A program made the position numbers and the translations under genes. DNA of 64,000 nucleotides, taken from Microbacterium sp. VKM Ac-2870. GTDB lineage: Bacteria; Actinomycetota; Actinomycetes; Actinomycetales; Microbacteriaceae. Numbering within the stretch: the stretch's first letter is position 1; every line of letters starts with the position of its first letter. The stretch is taken from the NCBI RefSeq assembly GCF_015350795.1, contig NZ_JADKSH010000002.1:62001-126000 (forward strand), given 5' to 3'. Positions 8,424-21,215 of the stretch are shown in pieces. The notes under the pieces are model-generated. The model was given only the letters and a program-made list of their open reading frames with translations. It searched no databases and was not told the DNA's origin.

Positions 8424-9239
8424 ATGGACGCTCCCGCCCGCCCCGGCACCGACCTCGCCCGCCAGATCGTCGTCATCTCGTCGGTGGTTTTCATGATCAT
8501 CGCCGCGATGGTCGGCACCGGGCTGTTCGGCGGGACCAACGTCCGCGACCTGCAGGGCGGGGCGCTGGATGCCGATTCCACCGTGCTCGCGCCCGCGACC
8601 TCGGCGTTCTCGATCTGGTCACTGATCTACGTGCTGATGATCGCGTACGCGATCTGGCAGGCGCTCCCCTCCCAGCGTGGGCGCGAACGTCAACGTCGTG
8701 CGGGCTGGTGGATCGCCGCGACGGCGGTGCTGAACGGCGGATGGCTGCTCGCTGCGCAGTTCCTGACCCTTCCCGCGACGGTCGTCGCGATCGTCGCGCT
8801 GTTGGCCGCGCTCGGCGTGACGATCCGGCGCCTGGTGCACACGCCCGCTGAAACGTGGGCCGACCGCCTTTTCATGGACGGCACCGTGGGCATCCACCTC
8901 GGATGGGTCAGCCTCGCGACCGTCGCGAACGTCACGGCGTGGCTCGCCGCCGATGTCGTCCCGGCGATGGATGCCGACGCACAGCAGCTGTGGGGCGTCA
9001 TCGTTCTCGTCGTCGTCGCCCTCGTCGGCATCGCTGTCGCCGTCGGCACGGGCGGTCGCATCGCCCCCGCTCTCGCGATGACGTGGGGACTTGTCTGGAT
9101 CGGCGTGGCCCGCACGAGCGGTGAGCCGCACGCGCCGGCCGTCGCCACGGCGGCATTCATCGTCGCCGCCGTCATCCTCGTCACCGCGGTGGCCGCGACG
9201 CTCCGCCGACGCGCGGTGGCCGCGACGATCGGCGACTGA
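8424..9239 (+). CDS. Polytopic membrane protein, TspO/tryptophan-rich sensory protein-like
   Basis: 271 residues with about eight hydrophobic segments. Motifs such as FSIWSLIYVLMIAYAIWQALP and GIHLGWVSLATVANVTAWLA (Trp-rich helices with charged ends) resemble proteins annotated as tryptophan-rich sensory protein, but a standard TspO has five helices and about 160 residues, so this is a larger relative of unknown ligand. The start was set at ATG 8424 rather than GTG 8415 because the latter falls in the -10-like hexamer. Monocistronic by spacing; the next gene converges on it. Confidence 0.65.
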   Translation: MDAPARPGTDLARQIVVISSVVFMIIAAMVGTGLFGGTNVRDLQGGALDADSTVLAPATSAFSIWSLIYVLMIAYAIWQALPSQRGRERQRRAGWWIAATAVLNGGWLLAAQFLTLPATVVAIVALLAALGVTIRRLVHTPAETWADRLFMDGTVGIHLGWVSLATVANVTAWLAADVVPAMDADAQQLWGVIVLVVVALVGIAVAVGTGGRIAPALAMTWGLVWIGVARTSGEPHAPAVATAAFIVAAVILVTAVAATLRRRAVAATIGD

Positions 9240-9275
9240 GCGAGCGTGCCGCGAGCACCGTTGCGGCGATCTTGC

Positions 9276-9791
9276 TCACGACGGGTCAGACCTCGCCGCG
9301 TCGAGGTCGCGCAGATACGCAGCGTTGCCGCGGAGCGCGGGCTTGTAGCGCTCGAGCTCGGGGGCGTCGAGGTGATCGGCGACGAGCTCCAGCAGGGTGC
9401 CGAGCGCGGCGTGGACGTGGCCTGCCGCATGCAGCGTGATGGCCTCGAAAGCGATGAGAGAAACCGCATCGGGAAACTCGCTCCGCGCGTGCGCGAACAG
9501 CGCGATCGACTCCTCGAATCTGTCGAGGTTTCGAAGGGTGCTGCCGAACTGCAGCAGGCAGCGACGCCGGATGTCGCCGCTCAGGCCGGCGTCGAGCGCG
9601 CGCTGATAGAGGCCGACCGCAGTGGCTTCTTCTCCGGCCGTGTCGTACGCTCCGGCGAGTTCGTAGAGCACTCGCGGGTCGTCGGGATGCTCGTAGTGGA
9701 TGGCCGCTACCGCCGCGATCGTCGGTGCCATGTCATCGCGATCGCGCGCTGCGAAGATCGCGTCGAGCTCGGCGTGCACGCTCTCGTCCAT
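9276..9791 (-). CDS. Small tetratricopeptide-repeat protein (TPR_5-like)
   Basis: 171 residues from the ATG at 9791. Helical pairs with TPR spacing are seen: DDPRVLYELAGAYDTAGEEATAVGLYQRAL, then RRCLLQFGSTLRNLDRFEESIALFAHAR and LIAFEAITLHAAGHVHAALGTLLEL. It is soluble and has no other domain; proteins of this size are common in actinobacteria and their role is unknown, probably protein-protein contact. CAGGAT (reverse strand of 9798-9803) ends 6 bases before the start. Confidence 0.8.
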   Translation of the reverse strand: MDESVHAELDAIFAARDRDDMAPTIAAVAAIHYEHPDDPRVLYELAGAYDTAGEEATAVGLYQRALDAGLSGDIRRRCLLQFGSTLRNLDRFEESIALFAHARSEFPDAVSLIAFEAITLHAAGHVHAALGTLLELVADHLDAPELERYKPALRGNAAYLRDLDAARSDPS

Positions 9792-9849
9792 GCCTCGATC
9801 CTGCCATCGCGGCGCGCGCGTGGCAGATGCCCCTTGCCCGGTTGCGGCC

Positions 9850-10575
9850 TCAGAAGGTCTGGGCGAACGCGCGCAGAATCCGCACCGGCTCGGTGAGGGA
9901 GGCGGCGAGCACACGGGCAGCGATGCGGTCGTAGTCGTTCGCCGCGAAGTAGCCGTCGTCGCGGTACACCGCCATCCGCTCCGTGAAGGCGCGTCCGGTG
10001 GGTTCCGGGTGGAACTGGGTGGCGTAGAGCGTGTCGCCCAGGCGATACGCCTGCACGGGGCAGGCGTCGTTGCGAGCGAGGAGCACGGCGCCTTCCGGCA
10101 TTCGCGCGGTGCCTTCTTTGTGCGCCGTGAGCGCTGAGAACGAGGGTGCCAATCCGCCGAACAGGCGATCGCGCTGCGCGTCGTCGGTCAACTCGATGAT
10201 GGTCGGCCCGGTGTCTTCGGGATACGCGCGCGTCACCTCGCCGCCGAGGGCCCGTGTCGCGACGCCGATTCCATAGCAGGTGAACAGGGCTGCCGTCTCG
10301 CCCGATGCCGCGCTGTGCGCCAGCCGGGAGAGATCGGCTTCGAGGCGCCGCTGGGAATCGGTCTTCGCCGACTCGGGGTCGGTGACGTTGAAGGGGCTGC
10401 CGCCGACGACGGCGCCGCGCCACCGCGTTGCGGCATCCGCCGGCCACGGGTCGCGAACGAGGTCCCACCGCTCCAACTGGCTCTCATCGAGCCGCATGGC
10501 GAGTCGGAAGGACTCGTATTCGGCGGCCGCCGCCCCTTGCTGCGGACGCGCACAGACGTAGACGAGCGGAGCCAT
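9850..10575 (-). CDS. Class I glutamine amidotransferase-like protein
   Basis: 241 residues. The nucleophile elbow FTCYGIG (Cys100) and the His-Glu pair in QFHPEPTG (His189, Glu191) form the Cys-His-Glu triad of class I glutamine amidotransferases. It is a stand-alone GATase domain like those called GMP synthase glutamine-hydrolysing domain-like; such proteins may release ammonia from glutamine or hydrolyse gamma-glutamyl compounds. No synthetase partner is adjacent. The upstream TAGACT places transcription start near the ATG. Confidence 0.88.
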   Translation of the reverse strand: MAPLVYVCARPQQGAAAAEYESFRLAMRLDESQLERWDLVRDPWPADAATRWRGAVVGGSPFNVTDPESAKTDSQRRLEADLSRLAHSAASGETAALFTCYGIGVATRALGGEVTRAYPEDTGPTIIELTDDAQRDRLFGGLAPSFSALTAHKEGTARMPEGAVLLARNDACPVQAYRLGDTLYATQFHPEPTGRAFTERMAVYRDDGYFAANDYDRIAARVLAASLTEPVRILRAFAQTF

Positions 10576-10581
10576 GCGGAG

Positions 10582-10587
10582 AGTCTA
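10582..10587 (-). promoter_or_regulatory. -10-like hexamer TAGACT for the GATase gene
   Basis: On the minus strand TAGACT ends 6 bases before the ATG at 10575. No Shine-Dalgarno is present between them, so a leaderless transcript is likely. Confidence 0.5.
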
Positions 10588-10655
10588 GGCGGGGATGCCA
10601 CGAGCGTCGCCGCTCCGATGAAACACGGCCATGAAGCACCGCGCCGAAACGGCGA

Positions 10656-11405
10656 TCAGCGGGACGAGTTGGCGGTGCGTCCTCGGACGATCCCGATGAA
10701 GACGTCGACCAGCGGGTGGATGTCTCCGCCGGGTGACATCGGCCAAGCCAGCGCCACCGTCGATGCCGGACCGCTCGCGAGGGGCCGGTGGTCGGCGTCC
10801 TTGCGGTGGTGCAGTCGAGCCAGCGACATCGGCACGATGACCACACCGACGCCCGATGCCGCGATCGCGATCGCCTCGCCGACGTTCTCGGGCGGCGCGA
10901 AGCGGAGCTCCGCAGCGCCGGGAACCTCGACTTTCAGTGGCGGATGCAGCGGCGTGATGACCACCTCACCGGCCAGGTCGTCGAGGGTGAGTTCCTCGGC
11001 GGCGGTCAGGTGCGAGTCGGCGGCGAAGACGACGACGGGAACCTCGTCGTACAACTCGATCACGTGCAGGCCGGTCCGGTCGATCGGCAGCCGCACGAGC
11101 GCGGCATCGACGGATGCCGAGGCGAGAGCCTCCCGCTGGTCGGCGACGGTGAGGGGCGTCAGCTCAACGGCCACGCGCGGCATGCGCTCACGCCACGCAT
11201 CGATCCACTTGCCGGGAGTCGCGCCCTCGACCGCGCCCAGACGGAACGGACCCGGGTGCGCCGGGGCTCCTTGCAGCTCGGGGGCCGGGCGTTTCGGGCT
11301 CGCCTTTACCGGCTTCTTCTTGCCTGCGCCCTGAGCCGTGCCGGTGGTGCGACGTGCTCCAGGACGCGCCGGTCTTGCGCCGCTGCCGCCTGTTCGTCCT
11401 GCCAT
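10656..11405 (-). CDS. LysR-type substrate-binding domain protein lacking the HTH
   Basis: 249 residues. The C-terminal 190 residues (FRLGAVEGATPGKWIDAW, then DAALVRLPIDRTGLHVIELY and ENVGEAIAIAASGVGVVIVP) are the effector-binding fold of LysR regulators. The first 55 residues carry no winged helix; instead they are low-complexity and rich in Pro, Gly, Lys and Arg (for example KKKPVKASPKRP). It cannot act as a normal LysR activator. It may bind DNA loosely through the basic tail, act on another regulator, or serve as a cytoplasmic ligand sensor; all of this is inference. The start ATG is preceded by TACGCT at 7 bases. Confidence 0.8.
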   Translation of the reverse strand: MAGRTGGSGARPARPGARRTTGTAQGAGKKKPVKASPKRPAPELQGAPAHPGPFRLGAVEGATPGKWIDAWRERMPRVAVELTPLTVADQREALASASVDAALVRLPIDRTGLHVIELYDEVPVVVFAADSHLTAAEELTLDDLAGEVVITPLHPPLKVEVPGAAELRFAPPENVGEAIAIAASGVGVVIVPMSLARLHHRKDADHRPLASGPASTVALAWPMSPGGDIHPLVDVFIGIVRGRTANSSR

Positions 11406-11412
11406 GCAGGCC

Positions 11413-11418
11413 AGCGTA
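11413..11418 (-). promoter_or_regulatory. -10-like hexamer TACGCT for the LysR-domain gene
   Basis: On the minus strand TACGCT ends 7 bases before the ATG at 11405. It fits the leaderless pattern seen at many starts in this window. Confidence 0.5.
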
Positions 11419-11462
11419 GCCGGGGCCTTGCGTGCGGAGCCTGGTCGCGTGCGCTCCGGGGC

Positions 11463-11870
11463 TCAGGCGGCGAGCCGCAGTCCGCGCTGATCTGTTGCGA
11501 CGCGCTCGCCGTCGGCGATCAACTCGTCGTCGCCGATGAGGGAGCCTCCGGCAACTCGTGCGTGGGCTCCGATGACGGTGCGCACGCCGATCTTGGCGCG
11601 AGGCCCGATGGCGGCACCCGACCCGATGTGCGCGTGCGGGGCGATCTCGGCTTCGGGGCCGATCACGGCATCCGGCTCCACCCATACGCCGCGACCGATG
11701 TGCGCGCCCGCGGCGATCTGTGCGCCCGGTTCGACATACGCACCCGCCTCCACCAGCGCAGAGGCGTGCACCTTGGCTCCGTTCGCGACGAGGCCGCGGC
11801 CGTTGACATGCTTGCGATAGCGAAGTGTCTGGCCGCGATCGTCTTCGATGTCGATGTAGTTCTTACCCAC
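11463..11870 (-). CDS. Left-handed beta-helix (hexapeptide-repeat) protein
   Basis: 135 residues from a GTG start with AGGAGG 6 bases upstream. Between residues 30 and 115 there are about 14 hexapeptide turns of the [LIV]-G-x4 type (AKVHASALVEAGAYVEPGAQ, later IGRGVWVEPDAVIGPEAEI). The fold is that of hexapeptide acyltransferases and gamma carbonic anhydrases, but there is no catalytic domain or obvious active-site His cluster, and the chain is short. It could be an acyltransferase remnant or a structural trimer. It is divergent to the YitT gene. Confidence 0.8.
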   Translation of the reverse strand: MGKNYIDIEDDRGQTLRYRKHVNGRGLVANGAKVHASALVEAGAYVEPGAQIAAGAHIGRGVWVEPDAVIGPEAEIAPHAHIGSGAAIGPRAKIGVRTVIGAHARVAGGSLIGDDELIADGERVATDQRGLRLAA

Positions 11871-11956
11871 GAATCCCTCCTGGTATCCGCAACGGTGACG
11901 ACCGCCGGATCATTCCCACGGTCGGTCCGGTGACGCCGGGTCGTTCTGATGTTGCG

Positions 11957-12622
11957 ATGATGGATGCCGTGACGACACCCGCCGAGGCCGACCCGACGAC
12001 CGGTCCCACCCTTGTCTTCGAAACCAAGTCGCAAGATCACTCGGTCGGAGAGGACATTCTCGGCATCCTCACAGGAACGTTCCTCGTCTCGCTGGGGCTG
12101 CATCTGCTGCATGCGTCGCAGGCGGTGACCGGCGGAACCGCGGGCCTGTCGCTGCTGCTCGGCTACGCCACCGGATGGCCGTTCGCCGTGTTGTTCGCGG
12201 TCGTGAACGTGCCGTTCGCCCTCCTGGCGGTGTTTCGACGCGGATGGGACTTCACGCTTCGCACCGTCGTCTCCGTCGCGCTCGTCTCCGTGTTCGCGCC
12301 GCTGCACGATGCGCTGTTTCCCATCACCGGGCTGCAGCCGTTGTACGGCACCCTCGCGGGCAACCTGCTCGCCGGTGTCGGCGTGCTCATCCTCTTCCGC
12401 CACCGCTCCAGCGTCGGCGGGATCAACATCATCGGTCTCGAGATCCAGGACCGCACCGGATTCCGCGCCGGCTGGACGATGATGATCTTCGACGTCATCA
12501 TCGTCCTTCTCGGCTTCTTCGTCGTCCCGTGGCCCAACGTCGTGATGAGCGCGGCCGGCGCGGTGCTGCTGAACCTCGTGCTCGCGCTCAACCACCGTCC
12601 TGGTCGCTACCTCGGTCGCTGA
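11957..12622 (+). CDS. YitT family membrane protein
   Basis: 221 residues from the first of two consecutive ATG codons (11957, 11960). Five to six hydrophobic segments with the YitT features SLGLHLLHASQAVTGGTAGLSLLLGY and HRSSVGGINIIGLEIQ are visible. YitT proteins are inner-membrane proteins of unknown transport role. This one lacks the C-terminal DUF2179 domain found in longer YitT proteins, as is common for the 200-residue group. A tandem repeat begins five bases after the stop. Confidence 0.85.
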   Translation: MMDAVTTPAEADPTTGPTLVFETKSQDHSVGEDILGILTGTFLVSLGLHLLHASQAVTGGTAGLSLLLGYATGWPFAVLFAVVNVPFALLAVFRRGWDFTLRTVVSVALVSVFAPLHDALFPITGLQPLYGTLAGNLLAGVGVLILFRHRSSVGGINIIGLEIQDRTGFRAGWTMMIFDVIIVLLGFFVVPWPNVVMSAAGAVLLNLVLALNHRPGRYLGR

Positions 12623-12627
12623 CCGCA

Positions 12628-12675
12628 GGTCACACGGGCGGTGACACGTGCGGTCACACGGGCGGTCACACGGGC
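12628..12675. repeat. Four tandem copies of a 12-base unit
   Basis: The unit GGTCACACGGGC occurs four times in a row; the second copy differs at two positions (GGTGACACGTGC). It begins just after the YitT stop, in the gap between convergent genes. Confidence 0.9.
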
Positions 12676-12695
12676 GCCGATTCGGCGCGGACCAG

Positions 12696-12732
12696 CAGAT
12701 TCGGACCGCGAACGCCGCGGCATCCGAATCTG
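12696..12732. repeat. Hairpin between convergent genes
   Basis: CAGATTCGGA (12696-12705) pairs exactly with TCCGAATCTG (12723-12732) over a 17-base loop. It lies between the convergent yitT and nei2 genes and may terminate either; there is no T tract. Confidence 0.55.
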
Positions 12733-12778
12733 TTGAGGTTCTCCGAATCCGCGTGCACCGTGACTGCGGCAGGCGATG

Positions 12779-13552
12779 TCAGGTCTGACAGACCGGGCAC
12801 CAGAAGACAATGCGCTCGCTCGTCTCCGAGGCGCCGAGTTCGGTGCGCCGGATGGGCGTGCCGCAGCGGAGGCAAGGCTTGCGCTCTCGGCGATAGACCC
12901 AATTCTGTCGACCCGGTCGGGTGTCGCCGGTGAAGGTGCGGGAGGCTCGGTCGCGGTTCGCGCGGATCATCCGGGCCGCGGTGTCGACCAGACCCGCCGC
13001 GTCGACGTCGACGGCGGGCGTCGTGGGCAGGATGCCGCGGACGAACAGCAGCTCGTTCGCATACTCGTTGCCGAGTCCGGCCAGGTTGCGCTGATCCAAT
13101 ATCGCGACGTGTACGGCGCGCGGGTCGGCCAGGATCCGGCGGGTCGCCTCCGCGGCATCCCAGTCGGGACCGAGGAGATCGGGGCCGAGGTGACCGACGA
13201 GGTCGTCTTCTTGGCTCGTCGGCACCAGATCGACCATCGCTATTTCGAAACCCACGGCATCCACCTGCGCCGTGCCGACGATCGCACGCGCCTGGAACGC
13301 GGGCGCGCGCCATCGCTCACCGCGATGGAACACGAGCCACCGCCCCTCCATCTTCAGGTGCGAGTGCAGCGTGAACTCGCCGATGCGCATGAGCAGATGC
13401 TTGCCGCGCGGCACGACGTCGTGCACGACCTCGCCGGTGAGATCCGCGGTGGCGTGCCGCGGTACGCGCAGATCGAACCGCGTCACCTCCGCGCCGGTGA
13501 GTGCCTCGTGCAGCCTGCGCGCGGTGCGGAAGACGGTGTCACCCTCGGGCAT
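12779..13552 (-). CDS. nei2: Fpg/Nei family DNA glycosylase (endonuclease VIII, Nei2-like)
   Basis: 257 residues. It begins MPEGDTVFRTARRL: Pro2 and Glu3 are the catalytic pair of Fpg/Nei enzymes, and PEGDT is typical of the Nei branch. The H2TH region (LDQRNLAGLGNEYANELLF) and a C-terminal zinc finger (CLRCG and CPVC) are intact. It excises oxidised pyrimidines and cleaves the abasic site. It lies 39 bases downstream of lhr on the same strand; the lhr-nei pair is also known in Mycobacterium (Rv3296-Rv3297), which suggests a shared repair role. Confidence 0.95.
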   Translation of the reverse strand: MPEGDTVFRTARRLHEALTGAEVTRFDLRVPRHATADLTGEVVHDVVPRGKHLLMRIGEFTLHSHLKMEGRWLVFHRGERWRAPAFQARAIVGTAQVDAVGFEIAMVDLVPTSQEDDLVGHLGPDLLGPDWDAAEATRRILADPRAVHVAILDQRNLAGLGNEYANELLFVRGILPTTPAVDVDAAGLVDTAARMIRANRDRASRTFTGDTRPGRQNWVYRRERKPCLRCGTPIRRTELGASETSERIVFWCPVCQT

Positions 13553-13591
13553 GCACGCTCCCGGACGGAGGAGCGCCCCTGCGGCGCCCGC

Positions 13592-18361
<4,770 letters not shown>

Positions 18362-18423
18362 CGCCCCATCATCCCGCGGACCCCCGACACGCGGGGGCGT
18401 GCTCGCGCGCGGCGAACACGCCC

Positions 18424-18521
18424 GTGCCGTATTCCGTCTCCGCGGACCGATCATCCCCTCCGTATGCCGGATTTCCGGGGTCGCTCTGTGCCGCGCTCGC
18501 CGCGGAGACTGAATACGGAAC
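18424..18521. repeat. Dispersed palindromic element, copy 1
   Basis: Left arm 18424-18445 (GTGCCGTATTCCGTCTCCGC followed by GG) and right arm 18500-18521 (CCGCGGAGACTGAATACGGA followed by AC) are inverted repeats with two mismatches in 22. A second copy with nearly the same arms lies at 43102-43213. The 54 inner bases are not conserved apart from a TTTCCG-G-GGTCG block. It sits between the ABC-F and lhr genes. Confidence 0.85.
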
Positions 18522-18580
18522 GCGGATGCCGCGGCACGCGCTGCCTCTTCTCCCGCCCGCTCGTCGCCCGCGCGCTCTCA

Positions 18581-20221
18581 TCACGGGCTCGCCTCCGCCA
18601 ACGTCCCCTCCCGCAGCTCGAGAACGAGGTCGGGGTCGATGCTCCGGAGGAATCCGTCGTCGTGGCTGACGACGAGGACGGCACCGCGAAACGCGGCCAG
18701 CGCGGCGACCAGCTGATCGACGGTGTCCAGGTCGAGGTTGTTCGTCGGCTCATCGAGCACCAGCAGCTGGGGTGGTGGATCGGCCATCACCAGACACGCG
18801 AGTGCGAGACGGAACCGCTCGCCCCCCGACAGCGCCCGCACCGGCCGAAGCACCGTGTCGCCGCGCAGGAGGAAGCGCGCCAGGCGGTTTCGCAGTTCGA
18901 CGTCGCCGACGCCGGGTGCGGCGCGTCGCAGATGAGCGAGCGGCGACGCGGCGTCGTCGAGGTGGTCGATGCGCTGCGATAGGTATCCGATGCGGTCGGT
19001 GTGGGCCACCGCGTGTACCGAACTCCGCCTCACAACCTCGCGGTCGCCCGACGCACCCGCATCGGCCCGCACGTCCGCCCCGGCTGAGCCGCCGACCAGC
19101 CGTTCGAGAAGCGTCGTCTTGCCCGCGCCGTTCGGCCCGATCAGCGCGACGCGCTCCGGACCCTGAACGGTCCATGACCGCTCGCCGTCGCCGATCGTCG
19201 CGATCCGACGCCCCGCTGCGACACCGGGGTCGGGCAGGTCGATGTGCACTGACTCGTCGTCGCGGACGCGGTGTTCCGCGGCGTCGAGTACGGCCCGGGC
19301 GTCGGCTTCCTTGTCACGGGCTTCGACGCGCAGCCGCCCAGCCGACACCTCCGCCGCACGCTTCTTGGCACCTGCGACGATCTTCGGCGCGCGCCCCTGG
19401 GTGTGCGCCTTGTTCCCCATCGCCGCGCGGGTGGCCAGCACGTGATCCTGGCGTATCCGGTCGCGCTTCTCGCGGCGCACCTGTTGACGGGCCGCGGATT
19501 CGGCCTGTCGAGCCGCCGCCTGCTCCTCTTCGTGCGCGGTGCGCCACGCGGAGTAAGCCCCGCCGAACGTCGTCAGCGCGTTGCCGTACAGCTCCGCCGT
19601 CTCGTCCATCTGCTCCAGAAGTGCGGTGTCGTGGCTGACGACGATGAGCGTGCCGCGCCAGCTGCGCACCAGGTCGTACACGCGAGCCCGTGCGTCACGG
19701 TCGAGGTTGTTGGTCGGCTCGTCCAGAAGTGCGATCGGGGCGCCCCGCAGTCTCACGCCGACGAGCGCCGCGAGCACGGCCTCGCCACCGGAGAGGGCGT
19801 CGATCCGACGATCGAGGGCGTCCGGCGCAAGCCCCGCCTCGGCGAGAGCGGCGGTGGTACGCGCCTCAACGTCCCAGTCGTCGCCGACGGCGTCGAAGTG
19901 ACGCGGGTCGACATCGCCGGACGCGATGGCCCGCACGGCATCCAGCTGCGTGTCGACGCCCAGCAGAGCGGCCACGCGCGTGTCGGCCGCGAGCCGCTGC
20001 GGCATCACGTCGACGGCACCGCTGCGGACGACGGTGCCGGATGCCGGTGTCAGCGCGCCTGAGATGATTCCGAGCAGCGTGGACTTGCCGGCGCCGTTGC
20101 GTCCGATCAGCCCGGTGCGCACGTCAGCGAAGGCGCCGGAAACGTCGTCCAGCGCGACAGTGCCGTCGGGCCAGGTGAAGGTGACGCGGTCGAGCACGAC
20201 CGCGGGAGAGGAATGGGGCAT
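18581..20221 (-). CDS. ABC-F family ATP-binding protein
   Basis: 546 residues from ATG 20221, which has AGGAGG 6 bases upstream. Two ATPase domains: Walker A GRNGAGKST (40-48) and GPNGAGKTT, signatures LSGGEAVLAAL and LSGGERFRLAL, Walker B with DEPTNNLD in both. They are joined by a long basic coiled-coil linker (AARQQVRREKRDRIRQDHVL). No membrane segment is present, so it is a soluble ribosome-acting ABC-F protein: either a translation factor or an antibiotic-resistance (ribosome protection) factor of the type abundant in actinobacteria. The long leader with hairpin and repeats argues for regulated expression, as for resistance members. Confidence 0.9.
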   Translation of the reverse strand: MPHSSPAVVLDRVTFTWPDGTVALDDVSGAFADVRTGLIGRNGAGKSTLLGIISGALTPASGTVVRSGAVDVMPQRLAADTRVAALLGVDTQLDAVRAIASGDVDPRHFDAVGDDWDVEARTTAALAEAGLAPDALDRRIDALSGGEAVLAALVGVRLRGAPIALLDEPTNNLDRDARARVYDLVRSWRGTLIVVSHDTALLEQMDETAELYGNALTTFGGAYSAWRTAHEEEQAAARQAESAARQQVRREKRDRIRQDHVLATRAAMGNKAHTQGRAPKIVAGAKKRAAEVSAGRLRVEARDKEADARAVLDAAEHRVRDDESVHIDLPDPGVAAGRRIATIGDGERSWTVQGPERVALIGPNGAGKTTLLERLVGGSAGADVRADAGASGDREVVRRSSVHAVAHTDRIGYLSQRIDHLDDAASPLAHLRRAAPGVGDVELRNRLARFLLRGDTVLRPVRALSGGERFRLALACLVMADPPPQLLVLDEPTNNLDLDTVDQLVAALAAFRGAVLVVSHDDGFLRSIDPDLVLELREGTLAEASP

Positions 20222-20469
20222 GAGTGCCTCCTGACGGTGTCGAGACGCAGGCGCGCACGACACCGTTCCCGCACGACGGGAGGGTCGACGGCCGGCGCGG
20301 AAAATGGATGCGCCGACACGTCGGAGAACCCGGTGTTCGAAGAGGAACGGAGGGTCGACGGCTCAGCGCGGAATTACAGCGCGGCGTCGAAACCCTTCAA
20401 CGGTCTTCCTCACACTCGGGACGGGGACCTCTCCAGCGTAGCGCGGCACGTCCGATCCGGCCAGGGCGG
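20222..20469 (-). promoter_or_regulatory. Structured leader region of the ABC-F gene
   Basis: A 248-base region without a gene. On the minus strand it holds a possible -10 TACGCT, a possible short leader frame starting GTG and coding 16 residues (MRKTVEGFRRRAVIPR, then TGA), two direct repeats (plus-strand positions about 20278-20304 and 20348-20374, core GGAGGGTCGACGGC), and a hairpin with a perfect 9-bp stem (20234-20242 with 20258-20266) that ends two bases before the AGGAGG ribosome site. The layout resembles attenuated leaders of ribosome-protection genes; the leader peptide is speculative. Confidence 0.45.
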
Positions 20470-21123
20470 TCAGTCGGTCGACGCGACGCGCTGCTTCTCG
20501 AGGAACACGCGCACGTCATCGAGCTCTTCCTGCGACACGCTGTGGGTCAGCCCCGCGTAGACGCGGCCGCTGAGCTCGACGTGCTCGGGCAGCCACTGCA
20601 CCGTGTGCGCCACCGCTGCTGCCGGGATCACCTCGTCCCGCGCGCCGCGGCCCCAGAACACCGGGGGTCGAAGCTCGGCGAGGTGAGCGTCGGTCGGCAG
20701 AGGGCTGGGGTCGACATAGCCGGCGAGGTTCACGACGAAAGCGAATCGTTCCGGTTGCAGCCGCAGGGCTTGCACGGCGACGGCGGCGCCCTGAGAAAAG
20801 CCGAGGATGCCGATGCGCGCGGCATCCGTCGCCGTGTCGAGCCACGAGATCAGCGCGTTTGCCGCCTCCGTGACGGCACCGGAGGACCGCCCGTCGAGCC
20901 CCTCGATCGGGTACCACGACCATCCCGGAGCGGGAAAGGGCGGCGGCAGGGGAGCGCGGACGGCGGCGAGCACGTACTCGTCGGGCAGGAACGGTGCGAG
21001 CCCGAACAGGTCGCGTTCGTCGGAGCCGTAGCCGTGCAGGAGCAGCAGCAGTGGACGCCCGGCACGTTCGTCGGCGGGAGCCGACCACAGGACGGCATCG
21101 TCATCGATCGCGGGCGCGCTCAT
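20470..21123 (-). CDS. Alpha/beta-hydrolase, phospholipase/carboxylesterase family
   Basis: 217 residues from ATG 21123. The chain has the oxyanion-turn LLLLHGYGSDERDL, the nucleophile elbow GFSQG (Ser110), Asp163 in GARDEVIP and His194 in LTHSVS, i.e. a full Ser-Asp-His triad of the small carboxylesterase (acyl-protein thioesterase-like) family. It has no signal peptide and is cytoplasmic. The substrate is not predictable. The gene is divergent from the Nudix-like gene with 92 bases between starts; GAAGAT ends 6 bases before its ATG. Confidence 0.9.
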   Translation of the reverse strand: MSAPAIDDDAVLWSAPADERAGRPLLLLLHGYGSDERDLFGLAPFLPDEYVLAAVRAPLPPPFPAPGWSWYPIEGLDGRSSGAVTEAANALISWLDTATDAARIGILGFSQGAAVAVQALRLQPERFAFVVNLAGYVDPSPLPTDAHLAELRPPVFWGRGARDEVIPAAAVAHTVQWLPEHVELSGRVYAGLTHSVSQEELDDVRVFLEKQRVASTD

Positions 21124-21203
21124 GCGGCCATCTTCGCAGGCCCCGCCGACATTGCGCACCGTCGGTGCGGGCGCCGCCGCTACGGACGAGGTGGCGGTAC
21201 GGG

Positions 21204-21209
21204 TATACA
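21204..21209 (+). promoter_or_regulatory. -10-like hexamer TATACA before the Nudix-like gene
   Basis: TATACAT covers 21204-21210, ending 5 to 6 bases before the ATG at 21216. It is the closest match to consensus TATAAT among the start-proximal hexamers here. Confidence 0.55.
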
Positions 21210-21215
21210 TGAGGC

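Noticed and set aside
12628..12675. CRISPR-like repeats
   Set aside because: The units are 12 bases in direct tandem without spacers and there are no cas genes.
18362..18454. Upstream extension of lhr to 18454
   Set aside because: The added residues are Arg/Pro-rich, run into the palindromic element and have no match to Lhr N-termini.
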